Program-made: the position numbers and the translations under genes
Notes under the pieces: model-generated
The model's input: only the letters and a program-made list of their open reading frames with translations
The model's database searches: none
Told to the model about the DNA's origin: nothing
Assembly (NCBI RefSeq): GCF_030129945.1
Contig: NZ_JARRAF010000002.1
Span: 62,001 to 126,000, forward strand
DNA: 64,000 nucleotides
Reading direction: 5' to 3'
Origin: Parachitinimonas caeni
GTDB taxonomy: Bacteria; Pseudomonadota; Gammaproteobacteria; Burkholderiales; Chitinimonadaceae
In this document: piece after piece, positions 30,230 through 40,008 of the stretch
Numbering within the stretch: the stretch's first letter is position 1
Layout of the letters: each line of letters opens with the position of its first letter

Positions 30230-31309
30230 TTGAGCCGCAATAAGCACCGACTCGTTGGCCATAACTCGAAGAAGGCCGGGCTCCCTCCAGGCAGTCTGGT
30301 TCATGTCGGCGAGATCAAAACCAGCGAACCGCTGGCAACACTGATCGAGTATGGCCACGATGGCTATCGGGAAACCTGCTTTACTTCACTTGAGCAAGGA
30401 CGAGGCTTTCAGCCGCAGCATCCGAATCTCTGGTTGAACATTCACGGCTTGCACAACATTCCCCTGCTGGAAGAGGTGGGGCGACGTTTCGGCCTGCACC
30501 CGCTGGTACTCGAAGACATCCTGAATACCGGACAACGGCCCAAAGTCGATGTCTATGACGGCTACAGCTATATCGTGGCGCGCCTGATTCACTTTGATAA
30601 TGATCGCCGCTGTTTGAGCTCTGAACAAATCAGCATCGTACTTGGCCGCAACTTCGTACTGACATTTCAGGAAAAGCCGACCGGCACCTTTACAGAGCTA
30701 AGGGAACGGCTCAAAGTCGGGGGCACACAGGTCGCCAGCAGCGGCCCGGACTATCTGGTTTACTCGCTACTCGACAAGGTAATTGACCGCTACTTCAAGG
30801 TAGTGGAAGACATTGGAGAAGAAATCGAGCTGCTCGAAGATGAGGTCTCGGTTAAGGCACAAACATCAGTACTCACCCGTATCCACAGCCTGCGACAGGA
30901 AATGCTTGGGTTAAAGCGGGCGCTATGGCCTATGCGCGAAGTGCTGAATACCTTGCAGAGGGATGAACCCGATCTTTTCAGCAAAGAAACCCAGCTTTAT
31001 CTACGAGATGTCTATGACCACACCATTCACCTGATCGAATCGCTGGAAACCCTGAGAGATCTGATTGCAGGTCTGCTCGATATATTCATGTCAGCGCAAG
31101 GTCATCGTCTGAATCTGGAAATGCGGTTTTTGACCGTCATCACCACCATTTTCATGCCGCTGACGCTTATTTCCAGTATTTATGGCATGAACTTTGAGTT
31201 CATGCCCGAACTGCATTGGCGTTGGGGTTACTTTGGCGTGCTAGCGCTCATGGCCTTTCTGGCTGCCGCTATGGGGATTTTCTTCTGGCGAAAAAAATGG
31301 CTACGCTAG
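30230..31309 (+). CDS. corA: CorA family magnesium/cobalt transporter
   Basis: A homopentameric ion channel in the inner membrane. A large soluble N-terminal domain is followed by two C-terminal membrane segments with the signature YGMNFEFMPELHW in the loop between them. The start is uncertain: TTG at 30230, 1 nt after the ppx stop, gives SRNKHRLVGHN as the beginning and fits the usual family start, while an ATG at 30179 would overlap ppx. The end, CTAGGCTCTCC, shares nine bases with the dispersed repeat terminus. A perfect terminator follows. Confidence 0.93.
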   Translation: MSRNKHRLVGHNSKKAGLPPGSLVHVGEIKTSEPLATLIEYGHDGYRETCFTSLEQGRGFQPQHPNLWLNIHGLHNIPLLEEVGRRFGLHPLVLEDILNTGQRPKVDVYDGYSYIVARLIHFDNDRRCLSSEQISIVLGRNFVLTFQEKPTGTFTELRERLKVGGTQVASSGPDYLVYSLLDKVIDRYFKVVEDIGEEIELLEDEVSVKAQTSVLTRIHSLRQEMLGLKRALWPMREVLNTLQRDEPDLFSKETQLYLRDVYDHTIHLIESLETLRDLIAGLLDIFMSAQGHRLNLEMRFLTVITTIFMPLTLISSIYGMNFEFMPELHWRWGYFGVLALMAFLAAAMGIFFWRKKWLR

Positions 31310-31334
31310 GCTCTCCGTGATCATGCGCTTCGCA

Positions 31335-31377
31335 CCAAAGCAAAACGCCACAGCAATGCTGTGGCGTTTTGCTTTGG
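31335..31377. terminator. bidirectional terminator between corA and secA
   Basis: A 20-bp perfect stem (CCAAAGCAAAACGCCACAGC and its complement) closed by a 3-nt loop. T-rich tracts on both arms suit termination of the convergent corA (+) and secA (-) transcripts. Confidence 0.93.
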
Positions 31378-31393
31378 GAGACTCTGGCAAGTA

Positions 31394-34096
31394 TTAAGCC
31401 AGCTTACCATGGCACTGCTTGTATTTTTTGCCAGACCCGCAAGGGCAAGGATCATTACGATTGATCTTCTCGTACCCTTCCTCCGGAATACCAATGCTTG
31501 TGGTACGGGTCGCACCCAAGGCTTCTTCATAATCCGCATGGTGGAATTGCATCGAAGGCTCTTCATGCTGCTCCAGCGCTTCTACATCCGCTTCAGAGCT
31601 GATCTGAACCGTCATCGCCAAATGCACAACATCACGGCGAATTCGCTCAAGCAGATCAGAGAACAACTCGAAGGCTTCTCGCTTGTATTCCTGCTTTGGA
31701 TTCTTCTGACCATAGCTACGCAGATGAATCCCCTGACGCAGATGATCCAACGCCGCCAGATGTTCGCGCCAATGCTGATCAAGCATCTGCAACATCATGA
31801 CGCGCTCAAAATGGCGCATCACTTCCACGCCAGCCAGCTCAACGCGAGCGGCATAGGCATCTCGACATGCCGCAATCACCCGATCTCGGATTTCTGGCAA
31901 ATCGACGTTTTTATCCTGCTCTATCCATTGTGCAACCGGCACAGCAAGTTGGAATTCGGTCAGGGCTTTGGTTAGCCCGGCAACATCCCATTGCTCTTCC
32001 ATACTTTGCGGAGGCAGGTACTGATCGAACAGATCTCCGAACAAGCCATCTCGCAAATTGCTAATGGTTTCGGAAATATCACTCGACTCCAGCAACTCGT
32101 TGCGTTGCGAGTAGATGGCCTTGCGCTGCTCGTTAGCAACGTCATCGTACTCAAGCAATTGCTTACGAATATCGAAGTTACGCCCTTCTACTTTGCGCTG
32201 CGCGTTCTCAATAGCACGACTCAGAATGCCCGACTCAATAGCCTCGCCCTCTGGTAACTTGAGTCTCTGCATCAAAGCGCCGATCCGGTCAGACGCAAAA
32301 ATACGCAACAGAGGATCTTCGAGCGACAGGAAGAATCGACTCGACCCTGAATCCCCTTGACGGCCAGAACGACCTCTTAGCTGATTATCAATACGCCGCG
32401 ATTCATGTCGCTCTGTGCCGACGATATGCAACCCACCCGCCTGCAATACCTGCTGATGCAAAATCTGCCACTCAGCCCGCAAAGATTCAATCTTTTGCTG
32501 CTTATCAATACCGCTGAGTGTTTCGTCAGCTTCAATCGCTTTGATATCCGGTTCAATATTGCCGCCCAACACAATATCGGTTCCCCGGCCAGCCATATTG
32601 GTCGCCACCGTAATCATGCCGGGGCGGCCCGCTTGCACCACAATCTGAGCTTCGCGCGCATGTTCCTTGGCATTCAAGACGTTATGCGCGAGCTGCTCCT
32701 GATTCAGTAGTTGCGAAATCAACTCTGAATTTTCAATGGATGTAGTACCAACCAGCACTGGCTGACCACGTTGCTGGCATTCCTTGATATCTATAACGAT
32801 GGCTTTGTATTTCTCGGCAGCAGTACGAAATACCTGATCGTTCATGTCCCGGCGAATCATCGGCCGGTTGGTCGGAATAATCACAGTCTCCAGACCATAA
32901 ATCTGCTGGAATTCGTAAGCCTCTGTATCCGCTGTACCAGTCATCCCCGAAAGTTTGGAGTACATGCGGAAGTAGTTCTGGAACGTAATAGAAGCCAGTG
33001 TCTGGTTTTCTTTGTTGATCGAGACACCTTCCTTGGCTTCAACCGCTTGGTGCAGACCTTCCGACCAACGACGGCCCGGCATCAACCGCCCAGTAAACTC
33101 GTCAACAATGACGATCTCATCGCCCTGAACAACGTAATGCTGGTCTTTGTGGAACAAGGCATGTGCACGCAAAGCCGCGTACAAATGGTGCATTAGACTG
33201 ATATTGGCTGCCGCATACAGGCTATCACCGGGCACCAAAATCCCCGCATTTGCCAGCAACTCTTCGGCATGCTCATGCCCAGTCTCCGACAAAATAACCT
33301 GATGAGCCTTCTCATCTACCCAGAAATCACCGGGGCCTTCCTCAGTCTCTTGTCTGACCAGATGCGGAACAACGAGGTTCATCTTGTGATACAGACCGAT
33401 ATCGTCGTCAGCCTGACCAGAGATGATCAACGGGGTACGGGCCTCATCAATCAGGATCGAGTCAACCTCGTCAACAACGGCAAAATTCAGGCCACGCTGA
33501 ACACGCTCCTCCTTTGAGAACACCATGTTGTCTCGGAGGTAATCAAAGCCAAATTCGTTGTTAGTGCCATAGGTAATGTCGCTCGCATAGGCCTCAACCT
33601 TTTGCTGATGCTGCATCTGCGACAAATTGACCCCAACCGACAACCCAAGGAAGTTATAGAGGCGCCCCATGGTGGCAGCATCCCGGGTGGCCAGATAGTC
33701 GTTTACGGTAACAACATGCACACCTTTGCCAGACAAGGCGTTGAGATACGCTGGCAAAGTAGCGACCAGGGTTTTGCCTTCACCGGTGCGCATTTCGGCA
33801 ATCTTGCCATCATTGAGCACCATGCCGCCGATCAGCTGGACATCAAAGTGCCGCATCCCCATAACCCGCTTGGAAGCCTCACGACATACGGCAAACGCTT
33901 CTGGCAGGATTGCCTGCAAGGCTTCCCCTTTGGCAATCCGCTGTTTGAATTCGCCTGTCTTGGCTTGCAGATCAGCATCGGACAACGCAGACATTTGCCC
34001 TTCCAGAGCATTGATCTGACGTACCGAGGCACTGTATTGCTTGAGCAGCCGATCATTACGGCTTCCGAAGATTTTCTTTAGCAGGTTGGAGATCAT
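31394..34096 (-). CDS. secA: preprotein translocase subunit SecA
   Basis: The ATPase motor that drives proteins through SecYEG. The 900 residues include Walker [17 protein letters not shown] (about 102-117), the DEAD-like [14 protein letters not shown] (about 205-218), [14 protein letters not shown] of the second motor domain and a C-terminal zinc-binding [16 protein letters not shown]. It is of normal length and intact. Upstream, across a terminator, lies an M23 peptidase gene on the same strand. Confidence 0.98.
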   Translation of the reverse strand: MISNLLKKIFGSRNDRLLKQYSASVRQINALEGQMSALSDADLQAKTGEFKQRIAKGEALQAILPEAFAVCREASKRVMGMRHFDVQLIGGMVLNDGKIAEMRTGEGKTLVATLPAYLNALSGKGVHVVTVNDYLATRDAATMGRLYNFLGLSVGVNLSQMQHQQKVEAYASDITYGTNNEFGFDYLRDNMVFSKEERVQRGLNFAVVDEVDSILIDEARTPLIISGQADDDIGLYHKMNLVVPHLVRQETEEGPGDFWVDEKAHQVILSETGHEHAEELLANAGILVPGDSLYAAANISLMHHLYAALRAHALFHKDQHYVVQGDEIVIVDEFTGRLMPGRRWSEGLHQAVEAKEGVSINKENQTLASITFQNYFRMYSKLSGMTGTADTEAYEFQQIYGLETVIIPTNRPMIRRDMNDQVFRTAAEKYKAIVIDIKECQQRGQPVLVGTTSIENSELISQLLNQEQLAHNVLNAKEHAREAQIVVQAGRPGMITVATNMAGRGTDIVLGGNIEPDIKAIEADETLSGIDKQQKIESLRAEWQILHQQVLQAGGLHIVGTERHESRRIDNQLRGRSGRQGDSGSSRFFLSLEDPLLRIFASDRIGALMQRLKLPEGEAIESGILSRAIENAQRKVEGRNFDIRKQLLEYDDVANEQRKAIYSQRNELLESSDISETISNLRDGLFGDLFDQYLPPQSMEEQWDVAGLTKALTEFQLAVPVAQWIEQDKNVDLPEIRDRVIAACRDAYAARVELAGVEVMRHFERVMMLQMLDQHWREHLAALDHLRQGIHLRSYGQKNPKQEYKREAFELFSDLLERIRRDVVHLAMTVQISSEADVEALEQHEEPSMQFHHADYEEALGATRTTSIGIPEEGYEKINRNDPCPCGSGKKYKQCHGKLA

Positions 34097-34167
34097 GGTC
34101 TCTTCAGTCGGGGCTCTAGCGCCCCATCTAAATATTCAAAATCAATACCCGCAATTAGTGCGGGCGT

Positions 34168-34203
34168 AAAAACACGGCGGATCGGGCAATCCGATCCGCC
34201 GTG
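34168..34203 (-). terminator. intrinsic terminator between the M23 peptidase gene and secA
   Basis: A 13-bp perfect stem (CACGGCGGATCGG / CCGATCCGCCGTG) with a 5-nt loop; on the - strand it is followed by TTTTT. It separates most peptidase transcripts from secA, implying that secA has its own promoter in 34100-34165. Confidence 0.85.
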
Positions 34204-34280
34204 CCAACAATTCTTGGCTTTACAACCAGCTCACCAAAAGGATTGGGGCACCACTACCCAGTTTCAAGCGGCTCATCAAA

Positions 34281-35177
34281 TCAGCGCGACGCTATATTCT
34301 GGGTTCCAGCCATCTGCAGAAAATGCAAAGGGTTTTGAGGTACACCTTTGTAGCGAATCTCAAAATGCAGATGCGGGCCTGTTGACCGCCCCGTACTTCC
34401 CATCAGAGAAACCTGCTGCCCAGCAGCAATGAGATCACCTTTTTTAACCAACAGCTTGCTGGCATGTGCATAGCGACTGGTAAAACCATTGCCATGGTCA
34501 ATTTCGACGATATTACCATACTCAGGGTGGTATTCTGCCGTCACGACAGTACCTGGCGCGGCCGCTTGAATGGGGGCGCCGACATCGCCAATAAAATCTA
34601 TACCCTCATGAAAAGTCTGCCGACCATTGAACGGGTCTATTCGCCAGCCAAAGTGCGAAGATTGAACACCCGATGGCATGGGTAATTCGGAGGGCGCCCG
34701 CCAGCTCATGATGCGCTTTTCCAACAGCAACGAATCAATCAAATTCAACTGATCAGTCCGATCATCCAGTCTCCGCGCGGTCTGACCAATCTCCGCTGCA
34801 AGCTCGTGCACGTTGAACGGACGCCCCGGTAGCATGGCACCGCCACGAGGGCTCTTTTCGCCGCTCAGAAACGGACGGGGATCGACCCCTGACTTGTCCG
34901 CTACGCGCTCGGTAAGGCCGTCCAGCTGCACCAATTTGGCTTGAATCTCGCCGAGCTTCACAGCCAATGCGTCTATTTCCTTCTGGTTGGCCGCAGCGGA
35001 GCCCGACAATGTCGGCAAATGCCAACCAAACTGCCGGGTAAGGGTGTATGTGGCCCAACTTGCAGCAGAAACCATCCCCAGCACCGCAAACAATGCCAGC
35101 GCAGCAACGACCACCAGATGACGTGCATCCAGGGTTACTGCCTTGGAGAGACGGTTTGATACAACGATAATGTTCAC
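34281..35177 (-). CDS. M23 family metallopeptidase (membrane-anchored)
   Basis: A cell-wall endopeptidase or amidase-activator type protein. 298 residues starting at GTG 35177; a membrane anchor at about 22-45, a coiled-coil-like linker (about 60-150) and a LytM domain at about 170-290. The zinc ligands are visible: HEGIDF (H-x3-D) and HLHFE (H-x-H), plus YGNIVEIDHGNG, so the enzyme should be active. The gene is divergent from dciA with 23 bp between starts. Confidence 0.93.
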   Translation of the reverse strand: MNIIVVSNRLSKAVTLDARHLVVVAALALFAVLGMVSAASWATYTLTRQFGWHLPTLSGSAAANQKEIDALAVKLGEIQAKLVQLDGLTERVADKSGVDPRPFLSGEKSPRGGAMLPGRPFNVHELAAEIGQTARRLDDRTDQLNLIDSLLLEKRIMSWRAPSELPMPSGVQSSHFGWRIDPFNGRQTFHEGIDFIGDVGAPIQAAAPGTVVTAEYHPEYGNIVEIDHGNGFTSRYAHASKLLVKKGDLIAAGQQVSLMGSTGRSTGPHLHFEIRYKGVPQNPLHFLQMAGTQNIASR

Positions 35178-35200
35178 GATTACTTGACTCCTTCACCGCC

Positions 35201-35638
35201 ATGCATTCACGCAAGATTGCAAGTTTTATAGACCGCACCCCCAACCTTGCCAGGCTGGGCAAACTCGCAGCAGCTTTGCGCGAGTTGCAAAAAACATGGA
35301 ACGACTCGCTCCCCGACGAGTTGAAAGGCTTATCTGAAGCTGTAGGCGGAGAGGGAGGAACCCTGGTGGTGGCAACCCGATCCAGTGCAGTGGCCGCCAA
35401 ACTCAGGCAGATGGAAACCCGTCTGCTGATAAATCTGGCAAAAAACGGGCTTGAAGTTAGCGCAATCAAGGTACGGATGCAAGTTGAGCTCTTGCCACAT
35501 CAGGCTAAAAATCCCAAACGAAATCTGGAACTTGGCGAATCGGCACTGAATGCTTTCAGTTCCGCCAGCGAGCAATTACCTGACTCGCCGCTCAAGCAGG
35601 CCTTGCACACTTTGCTCGCCAAACGGCGCCAGAGCTAG
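35201..35638 (+). CDS. dciA: DciA-like DUF721 protein (replicative helicase loader)
   Basis: DciA proteins recruit DnaB to replication origins in bacteria without DnaC/DnaI. The 145-residue protein has a DUF721 pattern: an N-terminal helix region, then LVVATRSSAVAAKLRQMETRL (about 55-75; hydrophobic, KH-like fold) and IKVRMQV. The place next to an M23 peptidase and secA is the common one for dciA in betaproteobacteria. No ribosome site is clear. It converges on tcdA, 44 bp away. Confidence 0.8.
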   Translation: MHSRKIASFIDRTPNLARLGKLAAALRELQKTWNDSLPDELKGLSEAVGGEGGTLVVATRSSAVAAKLRQMETRLLINLAKNGLEVSAIKVRMQVELLPHQAKNPKRNLELGESALNAFSSASEQLPDSPLKQALHTLLAKRRQS

Positions 35639-35682
35639 TACTCAGACCAGCACAGCATCATAATTTCACACTGTCAAAATAA

Positions 35683-36468
35683 TTAACTTTCCGTCAAAGT
35701 CCCGGCGGACAATTGATTCAGCACCCGCGCTGCGGCAAACAGGCCAAATGTTGCAGTTACGCACATGGAGGAGCCGAATCCTGCGCAGTTCAACCCTTGG
35801 GGTCGTTGCGGTACTTCGTCAACTTCACAGGCAACCTCAGGGTAACGCAGTGGTTCTGTCGAGAAGACGCACTCGACGCCAAACTTACGCTTGGCTTCTC
35901 GTGGGAAGCCATAGTTTTTGCGCAACAAGGCACGCACTTTTGCCAGCAGCGGATCCTGTATTGTCAGTGCCAGGTCAGAGACCTTGATCTGGGTAGGATC
36001 CACTTGGCCGCCAGCGCCCCCTACCGTTACCAAAGGGATGGCGCGCTCACGGCAATAGGCAATCAACGCTGCTTTGGTGCGCACGCCGTCAATGCAATCC
36101 AGCACGCAGTCATAGCCAGCACCCAGCGTTCGATCGAAGTTGGCTTCTTCCACAAACTCTTCGATTTCGACAATGTCGCATCGCGGGTTGATCGCCTTCA
36201 GCCGTTGGGACATGGCAGTCACTTTCGGCTTGCCAAATTCGCCATTCATCGCATGCAATTGGCGATTAACATTCGATACGGCAACGTTATCAAGATCAAT
36301 CAGCGTGAGCTTGCCCACCGCACTACGAGCCAACGCCTCGGCAGCCCAAGAGCCGACGCCACCCAGGCCAATCACACAGACATGCGCCGCCTGAAAACGC
36401 TGCCAGCCTGCATCACCAAATAAACGACCGACCCCACCAAAGCGCCGTTCGTAATCATCGTGTTCCAT
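35683..36468 (-). CDS. tcdA: tRNA threonylcarbamoyladenosine dehydratase
   Basis: An E1-like ATPase that cyclises t6A to ct6A in tRNAs. The start at 36468 is preceded by AAGGA with a 6-nt gap (261 residues); three Met codons lie close together there. Motifs: VIGLGGVGSWAAEAL (nucleotide binding, about 25-39), DLDNVAVSNVNRQLH (about 51-65) and DCIDGVRTK. Length and order match TcdA/CsdL. There is no csd sulfur-transfer gene nearby. The earlier in-frame start would add 28 residues unlike the family. Confidence 0.93.
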   Translation of the reverse strand: MEHDDYERRFGGVGRLFGDAGWQRFQAAHVCVIGLGGVGSWAAEALARSAVGKLTLIDLDNVAVSNVNRQLHAMNGEFGKPKVTAMSQRLKAINPRCDIVEIEEFVEEANFDRTLGAGYDCVLDCIDGVRTKAALIAYCRERAIPLVTVGGAGGQVDPTQIKVSDLALTIQDPLLAKVRALLRKNYGFPREAKRKFGVECVFSTEPLRYPEVACEVDEVPQRPQGLNCAGFGSSMCVTATFGLFAAARVLNQLSAGTLTES

Positions 36469-36652
36469 ATCCATTCCTTGCATTACACCCTTGTTCCGGG
36501 CCTGTCGGCCGCGAGGGTAGCTTAGTCGGGCACGATACGGAACCCTGAGCAACTTGCCAGCACCCCATTGCAGCGCACAAAATCGAGACTAGGCTCTTCC
36601 TCGACCGCATGTCGCGCTCGCGCCAGGGCCTGGTTTTATTGGAAATCTAACT

Positions 36653-38377
36653 ATGACAACACTTCACGAACTTCTCACTTCTCGTTGCGCTGCGGCCATG
36701 CTGGCAGCAGGCGCACCTGCTGACTGCCCTGCCCTACTGCAAACCGCCAGCCGACCTGAATACGGCGACTATCAGGCGAACGGCATCATGGCTGCAGCGA
36801 AGCGATTGAAGTTGAATCCGCGAGAGCTCGCGCAGAAGGTCGTGGACGCGTTGGACCTGAAGGACATCGCTGACGAAGTGTCGATTGCCGGCCCGGGCTT
36901 TATCAATATCCGGCTATCGCCAGCTTTTTTGGCCAAACAAACCGAACTGGCATTTACTGACACCAAGCTGGGCGTACCCATGCCGGCGCAGCAAAAGGTC
37001 ATGGTTGAGTACTCCTCGCCTAATCTGGCCAAGGAGATGCATGTCGGCCACCTGCGCTCGACCATCATTGGCGATGCGCTGGCACGCATCATGCAGTTTC
37101 TGGGTCATGAGGTAATCACCCAGAACCATGTTGGTGACTGGGGCACCCAGTTTGGCATGTTGATCGCCCATTTTCTGGAGGTACGCAACAGTGGCTCCGC
37201 CGAGTTTGCGCTGACCGATCTGGAAGCCTTTTACCGCGAAGCCAAGAAGCGGTTCGATGCGGAGCCTGAGTTTGCCAATCTGTCACGGGACTACGTGGTG
37301 CGGTTACAAGGCGGGGATACGGAAGTGCTGGCACTCTGGCAGCAGTTCCTGGCCATTTCGATGGAGCATTGTGATGCGGTCTATCGCAAGCTGGGCGTGC
37401 TGCTCGACCGCGACAGCGTGCGCGGTGAAAGCGCCTATAACGATGATCTGCCCAAGGTCGTGGCAGATCTGGCGACACTAGGCATGTTGCAGGAGTCAGA
37501 AGGCGCACAGTGCGTATTCCTTGATGAGTTCAAGAACAAGGAAGGTGCACCACTACCGCTGATCGTGCAGAAAAGTGATGGTGGTTATCTGTATGCCTCG
37601 ACCGATCTGGCTGCCATTCGTTACCGGACCCGATCCCTGCAACTGGACCGGGTGTTGTACGTCGTCGATGTCCGGCAGGGTCTGCATTTCCAGCAGGTAT
37701 TCGGTGCGGCCAAGAAAGCTGGTTTTGCGCCGGCAGCCATGTCGCTGGAGCACATTGCATTCGGCACCATGCTCGGTGAAGACGGCAAACCGTTCAAAAC
37801 CCGGTCTGGCGATCTGGTCAAGTTGGTGGAGTTGCTGGAAGAGGCGGAAAACCGGGCATTCGAGGTTGTCAGCCAGAAGAACCCCGATCTGGATGAAAGC
37901 CGTCGGCGGGAAATTGCGCATACGGTTGGCATTGCCGCCGTCAAATATGCCGATCTCTCGAAGAACCGTACCGGCGACTATGTTTTCAGCTGGGACACCA
38001 TGCTGGCCCTGGACGGCAACACCGCGCCCTACCTGCAATACGCCCACGCCCGGATTTGCAGCATCTTGCGGAAGGCGGAAGTGGATTTCTCCAATGCCAG
38101 CGTCGCGCTTGCAGATCCGGCAGAACGCAATCTGGCGCTTGAACTGGCCCGTTTTGGCGAGGTCGTGCATGGCGTAGGACGGGAAGCAATGCCACACCTT
38201 CTTGCAGCCTACCTCTACGGACTGTCGGGGCAGTTCATGCGCTTCTACGAAGCCTGCCCAGTACTGAAGGCCGAGCCTGCGATCAGTGCAAGCCGTCTGA
38301 AGCTATCCGCGCTGACGGCAAAGATCCTCGCTGCCGGCCTGAATATGCTGGGCATTGAAGCACCTGAGTCAATGTAA
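36653..38377 (+). CDS. argS: arginyl-tRNA synthetase
   Basis: Class I synthetase charging tRNA-Arg. 574 residues: an N-terminal tRNA-binding domain (about 1-105), VEYSSPNLAKEMHVGHLRST with the HIGH-type motif HVGH (about 127-130), the second catalytic stretch GTMLGEDGKPFKTRSG replacing KMSKS, and a C-terminal anticodon-binding domain ending ...LNMLGIEAPESM. All typical. A CTAGGCTCTT sequence about 55 nt upstream resembles the repeat terminus. Confidence 0.97.
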   Translation: MTTLHELLTSRCAAAMLAAGAPADCPALLQTASRPEYGDYQANGIMAAAKRLKLNPRELAQKVVDALDLKDIADEVSIAGPGFINIRLSPAFLAKQTELAFTDTKLGVPMPAQQKVMVEYSSPNLAKEMHVGHLRSTIIGDALARIMQFLGHEVITQNHVGDWGTQFGMLIAHFLEVRNSGSAEFALTDLEAFYREAKKRFDAEPEFANLSRDYVVRLQGGDTEVLALWQQFLAISMEHCDAVYRKLGVLLDRDSVRGESAYNDDLPKVVADLATLGMLQESEGAQCVFLDEFKNKEGAPLPLIVQKSDGGYLYASTDLAAIRYRTRSLQLDRVLYVVDVRQGLHFQQVFGAAKKAGFAPAAMSLEHIAFGTMLGEDGKPFKTRSGDLVKLVELLEEAENRAFEVVSQKNPDLDESRRREIAHTVGIAAVKYADLSKNRTGDYVFSWDTMLALDGNTAPYLQYAHARICSILRKAEVDFSNASVALADPAERNLALELARFGEVVHGVGREAMPHLLAAYLYGLSGQFMRFYEACPVLKAEPAISASRLKLSALTAKILAAGLNMLGIEAPESM

Positions 38378-38387
38378 TCTCCCCGCT

Positions 38388-38406
38388 GGCGGGCGTTATG
38401 CCCGCC
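38388..38406 (+). terminator. hairpin after argS
   Basis: A 7-bp stem (GGCGGGC / GCCCGCC) with a 5-nt loop, 10 nt after the stop codon. There is no T-run, so termination efficiency is doubtful. Confidence 0.4.
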
Positions 38407-38474
38407 ACACCGCTCCACTCATCCAGTCTTCTCAGCCGTTTGCCTGTCGATTTCCTATGATTGGAAAGTAAGAC

Positions 38475-38981
38475 TTGGTAAAGGCACCTCGTGTGGACAT
38501 CGAACGCCCTAAAGAACTGACCATGACGGTGCTGATGACACCCGACATGGCCAATTTTTTCGGAAATGTGCATGGCGGCGCCATCCTGCGTCTGCTGGAT
38601 CAGGTTGCTTATGCTTGCGCCAGTCGTTATGCCGGGCATTACGTGGTGACGCTATCCGTCGATCAGGTGGTATTCCGCCAACCTATCCATGTGGGGGAGC
38701 TGGTGACCTTCCTGGCTGCCGTCAACTACACCGGACGCACCTCCATGGAGGTTGGTATCAAGGTGATCGCCGAAAACGTTCACAGCGGCGTATCTCGCCA
38801 TACCAATAGCTGCTACTTCACGATGGTTGCAATGGGAGTGGATGGTCACTCTCAGGAGGTACCACCTCTGCGGCCAGCCGATGCCGAACAAAAGCGACGA
38901 TTTGAAGCGGCGCTGCTGCGAAAAAATCTGCGACTGGAGCTGGTGCAGCGCCACGAAGCCCTGCGCAAGCAGCCTGACTAA
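38475..38981 (+). CDS. acyl-CoA thioesterase (hotdog fold, YciA-like)
   Basis: Hydrolyses acyl-CoA to free acid and CoA. The stretch TVLMTPDMANFFGNVHGGAI (near residue 17-36) with Asn and His-Gly-Gly, and TLSVDQVVFRQPIHVGELV, are diagnostic of the acyl-CoA hydrolase hotdog family. It begins at TTG 38475 or GTG 38493; neither has a strong ribosome site, and the family usually has few residues before the first motif. It is followed 14 nt later by a CheY-like gene, possibly in one transcript. Confidence 0.88.
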   Translation: MVKAPRVDIERPKELTMTVLMTPDMANFFGNVHGGAILRLLDQVAYACASRYAGHYVVTLSVDQVVFRQPIHVGELVTFLAAVNYTGRTSMEVGIKVIAENVHSGVSRHTNSCYFTMVAMGVDGHSQEVPPLRPADAEQKRRFEAALLRKNLRLELVQRHEALRKQPD

Positions 38982-38995
38982 CCGGAGACAACAAG

Positions 38996-39367
38996 GTGAG
39001 CACGAACAACAAGCGGGTACTGATCGTTGATGACAGCAAGGTGTCACGGATGCTGGCACGGGCCTATATAGAGGAGAAGTATCCGGGCTGGGAGATTCTT
39101 GAGGCCGGCAACGGCCAGGAAGCTTTGTCGATCGCGGCCGACCTGTCGCTTGATCTAGTGATGATGGACGTCAACATGCCCGGTATCAGCGGCCTGGAGG
39201 CCGCCGAGCAGATCAAGGCAAGTCAACCCGCTGCCACCATTACCATGCTGACGGCGAATGTACAGAACAGCGTCAGGCAGCGTGCAGAAGCCATCAGCGT
39301 GCATTTTCTGGAGAAGCCCATCACGGCCGCCACGATCCAGCAGGCACTTGCGCTGATTGGGGCGTGA
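38996..39367 (+). CDS. CheY-like single-domain response regulator
   Basis: 123 residues forming one receiver domain: acidic pair Asp12-Asp13, phospho-acceptor Asp58 in LVMMDVNMPG, Thr at LTANVQN and Lys in FLEKPI. It starts at GTG 38996 with GGAGA upstream. With no output domain it must act through a partner. The next gene, one nt later, encodes a CheC-type phosphatase, and a diguanylate cyclase follows, so the three form a signalling module rather than a canonical flagellar operon. Confidence 0.92.
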   Translation: MSTNNKRVLIVDDSKVSRMLARAYIEEKYPGWEILEAGNGQEALSIAADLSLDLVMMDVNMPGISGLEAAEQIKASQPAATITMLTANVQNSVRQRAEAISVHFLEKPITAATIQQALALIGA

Positions 39368-39368
39368 A

Positions 39369-39995
39369 ATGGCCATACAGTTCACGCCTTTGCAACTTGA
39401 TGCCCTGTCGGAAGTGTTCAATATCGGTGTCGGGCATGCCGCATCAGCCTTGTCTGAGCTGCTGCATGACTCGGTATTGCTGAACATTCCTGAACTGCGG
39501 ATTGTGTCACGCGATGAAGCCGGCCAGCTGCTGGTGCCCAACCTCAACCAGAAAGTCTGCGCCGTGTCGCAGGCGTTTTCCGGCAGCTTTGTCGGGGAAG
39601 CCCTGGTGATGTTTCCCGAAGAAAACAGTTTGGAGCTGGTTCGCCTGATGATAGGCAAACCAATGCCGCTGTCTTACCTGACCGAGCTGGAACAGGATGC
39701 ACTGACGGAAATCGGCAACATCATCCTGAATGCCTGTATCTCAACGCTTTCAGATGTCTTCGGCGAGGCCATCCAGTGCGACCCACCGGTCTTGCATCTG
39801 GGTAGCGGTCGAGACCTGCTCGACAGGCCGGATAAAAAGCAAAGCCACGAAATCCTGATGCTGCAGATCGCATTTTCGCTGGAAAAGCGCGAGGTAAAGG
39901 GCTTTTTGGCCTTTTTGCTGGACACCTCATCGCTGGATGGCCTGCGAACCGGCCTGGATCGCTTTCTGACAGGCGCCTTGCATCGAGCCGGTTGA
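39369..39995 (+). CDS. CheC-like chemotaxis phosphatase
   Basis: CheC/CheX/FliY-class proteins dephosphorylate CheY-P. The 208 residues contain two copies of the active-site pattern E-x2-N: SEVFNIGVGHAASALSELL (about 13-31) and TEIGNIILNACISTL (about 114-128), so both half-sites look intact. The ATG is 1 nt after the stop of the CheY-like gene, giving tight coupling. It likely acts on that regulator. CheC is less usual in betaproteobacteria than CheZ. Confidence 0.85.
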   Translation: MAIQFTPLQLDALSEVFNIGVGHAASALSELLHDSVLLNIPELRIVSRDEAGQLLVPNLNQKVCAVSQAFSGSFVGEALVMFPEENSLELVRLMIGKPMPLSYLTELEQDALTEIGNIILNACISTLSDVFGEAIQCDPPVLHLGSGRDLLDRPDKKQSHEILMLQIAFSLEKREVKGFLAFLLDTSSLDGLRTGLDRFLTGALHRAG

Positions 39996-40008
39996 ATCGG
40001 GAGTCATC

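Noticed and set aside
36589-36598. CTAGGCTCTT before argS as a repeat copy
   Set aside because: Only ten bases agree, with no TTGAC following; too short to call a copy, though it may be a relic.
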